Below are positions 17,819-26,629 of a stretch of 64,000 bases of DNA, in pieces (within the stretch, counting starts at the first letter, position 1; each line of letters starts with the position of its first letter). The notes under the pieces are model-generated. The model was not told the DNA's origin. It was given only the letters and a program-made list of their open reading frames with translations, and did not search any database. The DNA is taken from NCBI RefSeq assembly GCF_009827325.1, contig NZ_WTYC01000012.1, forward strand, positions 122,582-186,581, read 5' to 3'. The DNA comes from Qipengyuania vulgaris. Its GTDB lineage: Bacteria; Pseudomonadota; Alphaproteobacteria; Sphingomonadales; Sphingomonadaceae. The position numbers were made by a program, and so were the translations under genes.

Positions 17819-18415
17819 ATGGCGAAAGGCACGCAACACGATCATAGCGAGGGAGGCGGTGGCAATTACTGGCGCTTCATGGCGATGGTCTCGACATCGA
17901 CCGTTGTCATGTTTGTCCTCATGTATGCCAACACCTACGATGCCGATCACTTCTTCTGGAGCGAAACGCGCTTCTGGATGATGTTCGTGATGGGCGCGAT
18001 GATGATGGTCGTCATGCTGCTCTTCATGTGGGGCATGTATAAAGACAGAACCAAGAACTTCATCATTCTCGGCGTCGCAGCAGTGGTCTTCGCCCTGGCA
18101 TTGTGGCTCGTGCGCAGCCAGACCACGATCGACGACGAGGAATATATGGCGGCGATGATCCCTCACCACTCGATCGCCATCATGACCAGCGAACGGGCGC
18201 ATATCCGCGATCCGCGCGTGCGCAAGCTCGCGCACGATATCATCCTCGCCCAGCGCCGCGAGATCGCGCAGATGAAATACCTCATCGAGGATATCGAGGA
18301 AAATGGCGTGCGGACCACTGAGAGGCTCCCCGAAGATATCGAAGCTCCGGTTCCCGCAACTCCGCAACCTGACCCAACCCTTGCCGAGACACCCGAAGAA
18401 AGAGCTGCGCAATGA
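17819..18415 (+). CDS. DUF305 membrane protein
   Basis: A 198-residue protein with three hydrophobic helices (residues ~22-100, including MGAMMMVVMLLFMWGMY) and a DUF305 domain with its signature YMAAMIPHHSIAIMTSERA and later LAHDIILAQRREIAQMKYLI. The paired His and Met/Glu residues resemble a metal-binding ferritin-like helix bundle. The C-terminal ~30 residues are Pro/Glu-rich. It overlaps the next lipoprotein gene by four bases. DUF305 proteins commonly accompany copper resistance genes; function is unknown. Confidence 0.8.
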   Translation: MAKGTQHDHSEGGGGNYWRFMAMVSTSTVVMFVLMYANTYDADHFFWSETRFWMMFVMGAMMMVVMLLFMWGMYKDRTKNFIILGVAAVVFALALWLVRSQTTIDDEEYMAAMIPHHSIAIMTSERAHIRDPRVRKLAHDIILAQRREIAQMKYLIEDIEENGVRTTERLPEDIEAPVPATPQPDPTLAETPEERAAQ

Positions 18416-18897
18416 AGACGACCTTTATCCTCACCACAGGGCTGGCTGTCGCGCTGGCTGGGTGCAACCAGAACACCGCCATCGGCAATGATCGCGAAGC
18501 GCAGCTTGATCCGCCGGCCAAAGCGTCGCCAATCGAGCCGGCTTCCAGCGCGCTGCAGAACATATCGACGGCGCTCGTAAAGCCCGAGACGATGAGCGAC
18601 GCCGATGTTTCGGCAATCGGCGGGAAGGAAGGTCGTTGTGTCTTCCGCTTGACCGAGGTTGGCTACCCCACCTTCGTTTACGAACCGGGAAGCCAGGGCT
18701 TCATCAAGCTGAACGGCAAACTGATCCCGGTCAGCGCTGCCGGTACGGATCGCTATACCAGCGGCGATCTGCTCGTCACTACGCGCCTGCTGGACGATGA
18801 AGGCAATGCGGGCTTGCAAGCGCAGGAATTGATCGTGGTCCCGCCCGGGGCAGGAGATGAACTGGGGTACCGTGGGTATTCTATCTGCGATCAGTAG
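18412..18897 (+). CDS. Uncharacterised lipoprotein at the end of the metal operon
   Basis: A 161-residue protein with a lipoprotein signal (MKTTFILTTGLAVALAGC). The mature part has a Ser/Ala/Pro-rich linker and a compact domain (KEGRCVFRLTEVGYPTFVYE; GKLIPVSAAGTDRYTSGDLL) ending YRGYSICDQ. I recognise it as a recurring sphingomonad lipoprotein type but cannot name a function. It is the last of a run of overlapping genes starting at the APC permease, followed by two strong hairpins. Confidence 0.65.
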   Translation: MKTTFILTTGLAVALAGCNQNTAIGNDREAQLDPPAKASPIEPASSALQNISTALVKPETMSDADVSAIGGKEGRCVFRLTEVGYPTFVYEPGSQGFIKLNGKLIPVSAAGTDRYTSGDLLVTTRLLDDEGNAGLQAQELIVVPPGAGDELGYRGYSICDQ

Positions 18898-18994
18898 CAG
18901 AAAAACCTGCGGGAGCTGCCTGAATTTTTGCCTTAGGCAGACTATGCGCGGGTTTCGAAGCTGCAATGGACAGGCGGCTCCACCTCCCCCCAAG

Positions 18995-19064
18995 AGAGCC
19001 TGCGGGTCGCAGGCTCTAGAGCCGTCTCGGAGCCCCGCGCGTGACCAACCCCATGCGCGGGGCT
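18995..19064 (+). terminator. Two consecutive perfect hairpins after the metal operon
   Basis: AGAGCCTGCG-GGT-CGCAGGCTCT (18995-19017) and AGCCCCGCGC-N14-GCGCGGGGCT (19031-19064) each have a perfect 10-bp stem. Neither is followed by a clear T-run, so they may be rho-assisted terminators or 3' mRNA stabilisers. They lie ~100 bases after the last operon gene and ~40 before the next one. Confidence 0.5.
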
Positions 19065-19105
19065 TCACATTCAAGCGCATCATTTGCAATTGCGAAGGTT
19101 TCTTT

Positions 19106-19828
19106 TTGACAGATAATCTGACCCTTGCCGTCTTCGGCGCCGGTGGAAAGACCGGCACGCTGCTCCTCGAACAGGCGAAGCGGCGCGGCCACCACGTGCG
19201 CGGTCTCGAGCATCATTTGCCGGACCCGGCGAAACGGATCGAAGGTGCCGACTATATCCAATGCGACGTGCTCGAGGACGACCTTGCTGATGCCATCCGT
19301 GGTTGCGATGCGGTTATTTCTACCCTTGGCGTTTCGTTCACGCCATCGACCGCGATCGACCCACCACCGCTCTACACCGAGGGAACACGCCGCATTCTCG
19401 AAGCGATGCGCCGGGCGGACATCGACCGGATCGCAGTGATCTCCGCAGCTTTCGTGGACCAGCAGCCCGGAATGCCGTCATGGTTCCGGCTGACTGTTGT
19501 CCCCGCTCTGGCAAACATTCTCGAACACATGCGGGTCATGGAGGGCATGCTCGAGGCCGAGCAAGGTCTCAGGTGGACGGCCGCAAGACCCGGTTGGCTT
19601 ATCAATTTGCCCTATAGCGGCGAAGCGCGAGTGAAAGCGCGGACGCTATCGGCGGACTGCTTCCGCTGCCGCCATGCCGATCTCGCTGCCCTGCTTCTCG
19701 ATTCAGTAGTGAGTGGGAGGTGGATCAACGAAAAGCCTGCAATCGGCAAGCCGGAGGCTGACGATCTTGAAGGGCTTCTTGCCCTTCGCGAGGAACTGGA
19801 AAGCCTCTTCGCATCTTCGTCGCGATAG
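19106..19828 (+). CDS. NAD(P)-binding atypical short-chain dehydrogenase (NmrA/BVR-B type)
   Basis: A ~240-residue Rossmann protein. The dinucleotide motif is near the start (LAVFGAGGKTGTLLLEQAKR), followed by DVLEDDLADAIRGCDAVIST and a C-terminal segment AARPGWLINLP typical of atypical SDRs that reduce or sense flavin/quinone-type substrates. No ATG lies before the Rossmann motif; TTG at 19106 (LTDNLTLAVFG) is the best start. It is separated from the metal operon by two hairpins. Substrate unknown. Confidence 0.7.
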   Translation: MTDNLTLAVFGAGGKTGTLLLEQAKRRGHHVRGLEHHLPDPAKRIEGADYIQCDVLEDDLADAIRGCDAVISTLGVSFTPSTAIDPPPLYTEGTRRILEAMRRADIDRIAVISAAFVDQQPGMPSWFRLTVVPALANILEHMRVMEGMLEAEQGLRWTAARPGWLINLPYSGEARVKARTLSADCFRCRHADLAALLLDSVVSGRWINEKPAIGKPEADDLEGLLALREELESLFASSSR

Positions 19829-19906
19829 GTTGAGCGATGGCGATGTTTGTCGCCGTTTGGAATGCGCCGCTTGCGGCATCGGCAATTCGGTCTGGAGTTT
19901 GAGAAC

Positions 19907-20245
19907 ATGACACATGACAAGAAAGACATCGCAGTGTCGCGGTGGGAAGGCGAGGGCGGGGCACTGCCCTGCGGTCCCCAGGAAGCGCTAGCAGCCACTT
20001 GCGACGAGTGGGATATCCCCGCCCTGTCGGACGCGGAGCTCATCCAGCTGCGCATCCGGGTCATTGCCTTGGAAAATATCGTTCTCAGCCTTCTGTCGAA
20101 GGCAAGCAACGAGCAGCTGGAGCATATCGCTGAAATGGCGGACTTGATAACGCCGCGGCCCGACGCGAAGCAGCATCCGCTGACCATCCACGCAGCGACC
20201 CAAATGAACCATATGGTGGAGCGCGCCAAGCATTTTCGATCATGA
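19907..20245 (+). CDS. Hypothetical 112-residue protein
   Basis: The product starts MTHDKKDIAVSRWEGEGGAL and has a helical core (ELIQLRIRVIALENIVLSLL; EQLEHIAEMADLI) with no signal peptide. GGAG before the ATG supports this start. I do not recognise the family. It may be a small cytosolic helical protein; the downstream gene is a truncated remnant, so it lies at the edge of a rearranged stretch. Confidence 0.5.
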   Translation: MTHDKKDIAVSRWEGEGGALPCGPQEALAATCDEWDIPALSDAELIQLRIRVIALENIVLSLLSKASNEQLEHIAEMADLITPRPDAKQHPLTIHAATQMNHMVERAKHFRS

Positions 20246-20469
20246 CGCAGAATGCGGATGGCAACTGGTTGCTTATTTTTCCCACGCTGCCGTTCAGGTC
20301 TTTCTCGAAACAGCCTTCAGGAGGGGGGACACCGTCTCTAGCGGTTGAACTTTCCAAAGAGATCGGAAAGTTCCGCCAGTTTCATTCGCTGTGCTTCCTC
20401 GTCGCCGCTTTCGATTATGGCTGCGATGGACTCCTGCGCATGGATGGCGAGAACTTTGGTTCTCGTTGC

Positions 20470-21011
20470 GCGGCCAGCGTTTCGATCGGATCGTCTCGGT
20501 CGGCATGTTCGAGCACGTCGGACGCCCGCAATTCGCAACGTTCTTCCGCTGCTGCGCCAATATGCTGACGGATGACGGGGTGATGCTGCTCCACACGATT
20601 GGTCGGATCGGCACACCGGGCACAACCGACGCTTTCACGCGCAAATACATCTTTCCAGGCGGCTACATCCCGGCGCTTTCGGAAACCGTCGCGGCGAGCG
20701 AGAAATATCGCCTCATTGCCAGCGACGTCGAGATGCTGCGGCTGCATTACGCCAGAACGCTGCGCGCATGGTATGCCAATTGCGAAGCCAACCGCGAACG
20801 GATCGAGGCGATGTTCGATGCGCGCTTCTATCGCATGTGGACCTTCTATCTCGCCGGAGCCACGGCGGCTTTCGAACATGGCGGCATGTGCAATTACCAG
20901 ATTCAGTATTGCCGCGATCGGAGGGCTTTACCCTTGACGCGCCGATATGTCGGCGAAGCGGAGGGGGCATTGCGGGGCAGGTGGGGCAACCTTTCGGGAC
21001 GGGTTTCTTAA
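20470..21011 (+). pseudogene. Cyclopropane-fatty-acid synthase (SAM methyltransferase), C-terminal remnant
   Basis: The frame reads LRGQRFDRIVSVGMFEHVGR and continues through FFRCCANMLTDDGVMLLHTI and KYIFPGGYIPALSETVAASE to the usual CFA C-terminus (CNYQIQYCRDRRALPLTRRY). This is roughly the last 180 of ~400 residues. The N-terminal SAM-binding part (GCGWGG motif) is absent: bases before ~20470 do not encode it in any frame. It is therefore a deletion remnant; the open frame from 20391 adds only unrelated residues. The enzyme would have methylated membrane lipid double bonds. Confidence 0.75.
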
Positions 21012-21078
21012 GATCCTTTGCTGACCTGACAGCAACCGTACGGGCCAGCAACGGAAGATCATGTCCAGATGCTACTGC

Positions 21079-21399
21079 TCATGGTGCAGTTCTACTTCCG
21101 CGCGAGCGAGTTGCATCATCCAATCTGGTCGAACGCAAGGCGCATATCATCCAGGCGACAGCTTCATGCGTGTCTTTCACGTGATTTTCCGCATCATCGA
21201 GAGAAACCACCATATCGAGCAGGACGTTTTCGTCGCAGCTTGCTTGACCGTCTTTGCCGACATACCGGTGTCTGACGGTCCTGATCGATCGGATCAGTGA
21301 CCGGCTGCACCGGGTCCAGATCCATGAACCCGACGTATTGCTCGACGCTGTAGAAAGCCTCGCTGAGATCGGGGCGAGTCTACGATGCTCGCGTGACAT
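21079..21399 (-). pseudogene. Probable degraded copy of a small hypothetical gene (related to 31028-31441)
   Basis: The C-terminal half (ENVLLDMVVSLDDAENHVKD, MICALRSTRLDDATRS) resembles the C-terminus of the intact 137-residue protein at 31028-31441 (ALIDMLVDPEDARIY, NCALRSTRLMMEQ). The N-terminal half (SARLSTASSNTSGSWIWTRC) is not protein-like, while a neighbouring frame reads DLSEAFYSVEQYVGFMDLDP, suggesting a frameshift near 21260. Confidence is modest because the matching part is short. Confidence 0.35.
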
Positions 21400-21489
21400 A
21401 CGGATGCGCGCCTTGCGGCGTTACCTTCGCAGATGCGAGGAGCGCGTTCCGCAATTGGTCAGTCGGCTATCGGGATAGGTTTTAGCAAT

Positions 21490-22842
21490 TCAATTCTGCG
21501 CTGCTTTCCACGCGCCCATCGAACCCAGGTACACATCCACATTGTCAAAGCCGTGAGCGTCGAGCCAGCCTGCCGCCACTGTCGCCCGCATTCCGCTCGC
21601 GCACATGAGGGTGTAGCCGCGGGCCGGGTCCAGATCCTGCCAGCGCTTGGGCAGTTCGCCGACATAAATATGCTCCGAGCCGTCGATCGCGGCTGCCGCC
21701 CGTTCATCGGCATCACGCACATCGAGCAGTGTCCATTCGTTGTGTTCGCCGGTCAGCCGCCGTTCGACTGTTTCGGTATCCACCATCGGAATCGATCGCA
21801 TATTCTTGCCCGCCGCCGCCGCGGGCACTACGCCTACGTAACCACCCAGAACGTTGTCCAGTGCAATGCGGACCAGGTGTTCCATGGCAGTATTAAGCTG
21901 GCCCTGCGACGAGGCGATCAGGGCGACACTCTCCCCTTCGCCGATAAACCACCCCGCAAAGGCGGGGATCATCCCAACCGGGAGATTGATACTGCCGGGC
22001 AGATGGCCCGACGCATAGGCGAGCGGCTCGCGGATATCGATGAGGTGGTCCGCGCCGCATTCGCCCAGCTCCTGTAGCGACATCGGTTTCGGCTCAATGA
22101 CCCGCGGAGCGGGACTCCCGCCCTCCAGGTTCAGCCGCTCCATCAACCTGAAATAGGGAGGCTGATAATGGTTCTCTCCCACCTTGAAGTCGATAAAGGC
22201 TTCGCGGTCCTCGATCTGCAGCCGCGGATTGTTGTGCCGCTCGTGGCCCACGCTGGAGAACTCGCGGTCGGCCATGCCCGACCCGCAAACAGAACCGGCA
22301 CCGTGGGCCGGATAAATGATGGCCTGATCGCCCAGGTCGCAGATCTTGCGCAGGGAATCATAGAGCAGGCCTGCGACCTCACGTTTGCGGTCGGGATAGA
22401 AGTCGGTGCGTCCGACGTCGCCGACGAACAAGGCGTCGCCGGTAAACACGCCAACGGCTTTCTCCGGATATTCGGTGTCGAACAATGCGTAGGCGAGATG
22501 ATCGAATGTATGGCCCGGCGTCTCCAATACGCGGAATTCGAGCTGGCCGACGCGATAGCTGTCGCCCTCGCACGTCGTTTGCGCATAGACGACTTCGCCA
22601 TCGGCGTTCGGGCCGTGCAGCACCTTTGCCCCGGTCATGTCGGCCAGGACCGCTGCGCCGGAAACGAGGTCCTCATTACGATGCGTCTCGAAAATATGCG
22701 TGATCGCCAAGCCTTCGGCGCGGGCCTTCTCGATATAGATGTCGCAATCGCGGCGCGGATCGATCACTGCCGCCTGCCCGCCGGACCCGACGAGATAGGA
22801 CAGATGGGATAGGCCGGGTGTCTTGATTTTTTCGAGAAGCAT
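21490..22842 (-). CDS. Metallo-beta-lactamase/double-rhodanese protein (persulfide dioxygenase-sulfurtransferase type)
   Basis: A 450-residue fusion. Residues ~1-230 are an ETHE1-like MBL domain (YLVGSGGQAAVIDPRRDCDI; IFETHRNEDLVSGA; TPGHTFDHLAYALFDTEYPE; FTGDALFVGDVGRTDFYPDR). Two rhodanese-like domains follow. The first (LIDIREPLAYASGHLPGSIN) has lost its active Cys (SLIASSQGQ-type loop). The second keeps it (YTLMCASGMRATVAAGWLDA). Such fusions oxidise glutathione persulfide to sulfite and exchange sulfane sulfur. The second MBL position reads THRNED, not THxHxD, as in some family members. ATG at MLLEKIKTPG was chosen. Confidence 0.85.
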   Translation of the reverse strand: MLLEKIKTPGLSHLSYLVGSGGQAAVIDPRRDCDIYIEKARAEGLAITHIFETHRNEDLVSGAAVLADMTGAKVLHGPNADGEVVYAQTTCEGDSYRVGQLEFRVLETPGHTFDHLAYALFDTEYPEKAVGVFTGDALFVGDVGRTDFYPDRKREVAGLLYDSLRKICDLGDQAIIYPAHGAGSVCGSGMADREFSSVGHERHNNPRLQIEDREAFIDFKVGENHYQPPYFRLMERLNLEGGSPAPRVIEPKPMSLQELGECGADHLIDIREPLAYASGHLPGSINLPVGMIPAFAGWFIGEGESVALIASSQGQLNTAMEHLVRIALDNVLGGYVGVVPAAAAGKNMRSIPMVDTETVERRLTGEHNEWTLLDVRDADERAAAAIDGSEHIYVGELPKRWQDLDPARGYTLMCASGMRATVAAGWLDAHGFDNVDVYLGSMGAWKAAQN

Positions 22843-23052
22843 GATGGGTTTCCTTCTGGTCGGTTTACGAGGGGATGCGGTCAGGCCGAAAGCAGGCCCC
22901 CGAGCAAAACGGTTGGCCACCGTAAAGGATTGCGAGTTCACAGGAAAAGTGCCGCCTGGGCGGACGATGAGGAAAAACAAGTGCGTCGAAAATGCCTATA
23001 GCGATGGACGCCGAGAGATATGCCAATCTCCATTTCCTTTTTGGATATTCGT

Positions 23053-24819
23053 TCATATCAAACCTCGAGCGATATCGTCGGGCAGAGACGGATCGTCATT
23101 ATCCCGCGACAATTCGCGAAACGCGCGGTTCTGCGACAGAAACACACGCCCGCCGATTTTCTCGAGAAATTCGGTTCGCTTGAGCCGATCCATCACCGGA
23201 CCTTTAACTTCCGATAGGTGGAGGTCGATCCCGCTATCGGAGAGCCGGTGATTGATCGCCTCGAGGCTTTCCAGGCCCGAGGCGTCCACTTCGTTGACCG
23301 CACTGCACATCAGGATGACGTGGCGCACCTCCGGCTGGTCCGCGACGCGCTCGAGCACGTATTCCTCCAGCCAGCGCGCATTGAGATAGGTCAGGCTTTC
23401 ATCGATACGGATCGACAGGACGTGCGGAACGGTAAAGACATCATGCCGCTCCACATTACGGAAATGTTCGGTTTCCGGAACACGCCCGACGATAGCCGCG
23501 TGCGGCCGCGATGCGCGCCACAGATACAGCAGCAGACCAACCACGACACCGGTAATCACGCCCAGTTCCACGCCAGCCAAGAGAGTGGTGACGATGGTCG
23601 CCAGATGCGCTGCGAAATCCGCCTTGGAATAGCGCCACAGCTGACCGGGCGTCTTCAGATCGACCAGGCTGAGCACCGCGACGATAATCGTGGCCGCCAG
23701 CGTGGCGATAGGCAGGCTGAACAGCAGCGGCGTAAGGAACAGCGATGCCAGGGCGATCCCGATGGCCGTATAGGCGCCCGCAGCCGGCGTTTCCGCGCCG
23801 GCATCGAAGTTTACCACCGAGCGGGCGAACCCGCCCGTCACCGGATAGCCGCCCGAAAAGGCGCTTGCGATATTCGATGCGCCCAGCCCGATCAGCTCCT
23901 GGTCGGGCGAGATACGCTGACGCCTCTTGGCGGCCAAGGTCTGCGCGACCGAGACGCTCTCCACGAACCCGATCACCGAGATCAGCAGAGCGGGCACCCA
24001 TAGCTGCGCGATCAGGTCCATGTCGGTCGACGGGGTGGCGAAGGGCGGCAGCCCCTGCGGAATGGCCCCGACCAGATCGACGCCTTTTTCCGCAAGATCG
24101 AGCATAACGACCGCCAGAATGGTCAGCGCCACCGCGATCACGGGACCCGCCTTCGCAGCGATATCGGCGGCGCGCGATTTCAGCCCGATCCTCAAGAGGG
24201 CTGGTTTCAGTCCGCCCCTGACCCAGAACAGGAACAGCGTCGCCGGTATACCGATGGCCAGCGTCCACGGATTGGTCAGGCCTATATTGGACGCGAGCGA
24301 TCCCAGCATCTCCGGCCAATTGTCGCCGCCGCCCGGAATCCCGAGAATATGCTTGATCTGGCTCGTGGCGATCAGAATGCCGCTGGCCGTGATGAAACCG
24401 CTGATCACCGGATGCGAGAGGAGGTTGGCAAGAAAGCCCAGCCGAAGAAAGCCCAGCACAGCCAGCAGGATACCCGACAGAGCGGCCAGCGTGATCGCCG
24501 CTTCGACATATTCGGCCGTGCCCTGCGCAGCGACAGCGCTCGCAGCAGATGCGGTCATCAGTGACAGGACCGCGACCGGACCCACCGCCAGCGTCCGGCT
24601 CGTCCCAAACAGCGCATAGGCCACCAGCGGCAGGATCGAGGCATATAGCCCGACGACCGGTGGCAGCCCGGCGAGCAAGGCGTAAGCCAGGCTTTGCGGG
24701 ATAAGCATAATCGTGACGATCACCGCCGCCACCAGATCGTTCGTCAGGACAGAACCATTATAGGTGCGCCCCCATTGCAGAATGGGGAGGTAGCGTGCCA
24801 GCAGGTTGGGCTCGGCCAT
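23053..24819 (-). CDS. SulP/SLC26 family anion transporter with STAS domain
   Basis: A 588-residue inner-membrane transporter. The N-terminal signature YNGSVLTNDLVAAVIVTIML and PQSLAYALLAGLPPVVGLYA match SulP helix 1-2; GLGASNIASAFSGGYPVTGG is the central signature. About ten to twelve helices end near residue ~430, and the C-terminal ~130 residues form a STAS domain (LMCSAVNEVDASGLESLEAI). It probably moves sulfate, bicarbonate or another anion. In this setting, between persulfide-oxidising genes, sulfite or sulfate is plausible but unproven. Confidence 0.88.
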   Translation of the reverse strand: MAEPNLLARYLPILQWGRTYNGSVLTNDLVAAVIVTIMLIPQSLAYALLAGLPPVVGLYASILPLVAYALFGTSRTLAVGPVAVLSLMTASAASAVAAQGTAEYVEAAITLAALSGILLAVLGFLRLGFLANLLSHPVISGFITASGILIATSQIKHILGIPGGGDNWPEMLGSLASNIGLTNPWTLAIGIPATLFLFWVRGGLKPALLRIGLKSRAADIAAKAGPVIAVALTILAVVMLDLAEKGVDLVGAIPQGLPPFATPSTDMDLIAQLWVPALLISVIGFVESVSVAQTLAAKRRQRISPDQELIGLGASNIASAFSGGYPVTGGFARSVVNFDAGAETPAAGAYTAIGIALASLFLTPLLFSLPIATLAATIIVAVLSLVDLKTPGQLWRYSKADFAAHLATIVTTLLAGVELGVITGVVVGLLLYLWRASRPHAAIVGRVPETEHFRNVERHDVFTVPHVLSIRIDESLTYLNARWLEEYVLERVADQPEVRHVILMCSAVNEVDASGLESLEAINHRLSDSGIDLHLSEVKGPVMDRLKRTEFLEKIGGRVFLSQNRAFRELSRDNDDPSLPDDIARGLI

Positions 24820-24843
24820 GGCTTCGATTGCTCCGACGACGCT

Positions 24844-25257
24844 TTAGCGCTGCGGCTCGAACAAGCGTACGATCAGCATTCCGCCCAGCATCGCCGCGAC
24901 GAATGCCGCCGCCTTTGCCGGTTGGATTACCAGCGCGGCGAAGCCTGGCCCGGGACACAGGCCGGCAATTCCCCAACCGGTGCCGAACAGCGCGGCGCCG
25001 CCGATCAGGCGGGGGGTCAGGTCTGTCCGGTCGGGAAGGGCGAACGTGGCTCCAATCAAGGACTGCGCCATGCGCGCCTGGATCCGCCAGGCAATCGCCA
25101 TCACGATCACCGCGCCGCCCATCACAAACGCGAGGGTAGGATCCCAGTGCCCGAATATGTCGAGAAAGCCGCGTACACGCGCCGGGTCGACCATGCCGCC
25201 CAGCGCCAGCCCGCCGCCGAACAATGTCCCCGATAGGAGCGGCACCAGCCGCGTCAT
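24844..25257 (-). CDS. YeeE/YedE-family (sulfur transport) membrane protein, second half
   Basis: A 137-residue protein with about four helices. The motif [19 protein letters not shown] carries the conserved Cys of YeeE/YedE proteins, which in TsuA lines a thiosulfate path. [20 protein letters not shown] is the matching N-terminal motif. It overlaps the next YeeE/YedE gene by four bases (ATGA); together they are a split two-gene version of a permease that is one chain elsewhere. Confidence 0.82.
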   Translation of the reverse strand: MTRLVPLLSGTLFGGGLALGGMVDPARVRGFLDIFGHWDPTLAFVMGGAVIVMAIAWRIQARMAQSLIGATFALPDRTDLTPRLIGGAALFGTGWGIAGLCPGPGFAALVIQPAKAAAFVAAMLGGMLIVRLFEPQR

Positions 25258-25700
25258 GACAGCAGCTCTGGCCCCAAGGCGTTCATGACGGCGACGGTCG
25301 CGATCCCGGCCGCCATGAAGGTCGCCGTGGCAACAAGTGAGCGCTGCGACAACCGGCTGACGCCACATACGCCGTGGCCGCTGGTGCAGCCGCTGCCGAT
25401 CCGCGCGCCGATGCCGACCAGAAGGCCCGCCACGATCAGCGGTACGTAACCGGCAAAGCTTGCCTCGATTCCGCCGGTAATCCAGGCGATCAGCATTGCG
25501 CCAATCGGCAGGCCCAGGACAAACGCCCACGCTGCGGATCTGGGCATACCGTCCCCGCTGATGCCGCAGGCGCGCGCGGCGATGCCTGACACACCGGCAA
25601 TTCGCCCTGCGCCCAGCAGCATCAGCGCGGCCGCGAGGCCGATGAGCACGCCGCCGAGCAATCCGGCCACTGGTGCGGCATCGGGAAATCCGGGCAGCAT
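25254..25700 (-). CDS. YeeE/YedE-family (sulfur transport) membrane protein, first half
   Basis: A 148-residue protein with about four helices and the YeeE/YedE motif [20 protein letters not shown] (two Cys) plus [14 protein letters not shown]. Pairs like this form a thiosulfate or persulfide-type sulfur transporter. The ATG overlaps the stop of the upstream MBL gene (TGATG), with an alternative GTG one codon earlier. It belongs to the leftward operon ArsR-MBL-YeeE-YeeE. Confidence 0.82.
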   Translation of the reverse strand: MLPGFPDAAPVAGLLGGVLIGLAAALMLLGAGRIAGVSGIAARACGISGDGMPRSAAWAFVLGLPIGAMLIAWITGGIEASFAGYVPLIVAGLLVGIGARIGSGCTSGHGVCGVSRLSQRSLVATATFMAAGIATVAVMNALGPELLS

Positions 25701-26629
25701 CACAGCTTGTTCACCGGCATCTTGAGGTAGGACGTGCCGTCATCTTCCGGCGGCGGCAAATGGCCGCCGCGCATGTTCACCTGGATGGCTGGCAGGATCA
25801 GGCGCGGCATCTCCAGCGTCGCATCGCGCTGCGTGCGCATCTCGACGAACTGATCTTCATCGACATCTTCGTGAAGATGCACATTGGCTGTGCGCTGTGC
25901 GAGCATGGTGGTTTCCCACACGAATTCGGTGCGATTGGGCGCTTTGTAATCGTGGCACAGGAATACCCGCGTCTCGTCCGGCAGGCGCATCAGTCGCCGG
26001 ACCGAGCGATAGAGGTTGCGCGCATTGCCGCCCGGAAAATCGGCCCGCGCAGAGCCATAATCGGGCATGAACATCGTATCGCCGATAAAGGCCGCATCGC
26101 CCACGATGTAGGCCATGTCGGCCGGGGTATGGCCGGGAACGTGGAGCGCGATCAGCGGTATCTCGCCGATCATTAATTCGTCGCCATCCTCCAGCAGGCG
26201 GTCGAATTGCGAGCCGTCGCGTTCGAATTCGGTGCCTTCGTTGAACACCTTGCCGAATACGCCCTGCACGGTGACGATCCCGCGCCCGATGGCCATTTCG
26301 CCGCCCAGCTTTTCCTGCAAATAGGGCGCGGCCGACAGGTGATCGGCATGTGCGTGCGTTTCCAGAATCCAGTCGACGGTCAGGCCTGCCTCGCGCACAT
26401 AATCGATGATCTCGTCCGCCGCTTCCAGGCTGGTGCGGCCCGAGGGCTGATCGAAATCCCAGACGCTGTCGATAATGGCTGCGCGCTTGGTCTGATCGTC
26501 GCTGACGACATAGGTCGCGGTAAAGGTCGGCTCATGGAAGAAGGTTTTGACGTGAGGCGCTCGCGGATTGCCGGCAAGAACGCCGTTCACTTGTGCAATG
26601 GCCTTTTCGATATTCGTGTCGTCACTCAT
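25700..26629 (-). CDS. Metallo-beta-lactamase fold persulfide dioxygenase-like hydrolase (Blh type)
   Basis: A 309-residue cytosolic protein with full MBL motifs: LETHAHADHLSAAPYLQEKL, VPGHTPADMAYIVGDAAFIG, DTMFMPDYGSARADFPGGNA and a late His (RVFLCHDYKAPN). It closely fits the ETHE1-like hydrolases controlled by BigR/SqrR that oxidise persulfides. The start MSDDTNIEKAIAQVNG overlaps the end of the ArsR gene by four bases. The operon order regulator-hydrolase-two YeeE/YedE proteins resembles the bigR operon of Xylella and Agrobacterium. Confidence 0.88.
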   Translation of the reverse strand: MSDDTNIEKAIAQVNGVLAGNPRAPHVKTFFHEPTFTATYVVSDDQTKRAAIIDSVWDFDQPSGRTSLEAADEIIDYVREAGLTVDWILETHAHADHLSAAPYLQEKLGGEMAIGRGIVTVQGVFGKVFNEGTEFERDGSQFDRLLEDGDELMIGEIPLIALHVPGHTPADMAYIVGDAAFIGDTMFMPDYGSARADFPGGNARNLYRSVRRLMRLPDETRVFLCHDYKAPNRTEFVWETTMLAQRTANVHLHEDVDEDQFVEMRTQRDATLEMPRLILPAIQVNMRGGHLPPPEDDGTSYLKMPVNKL

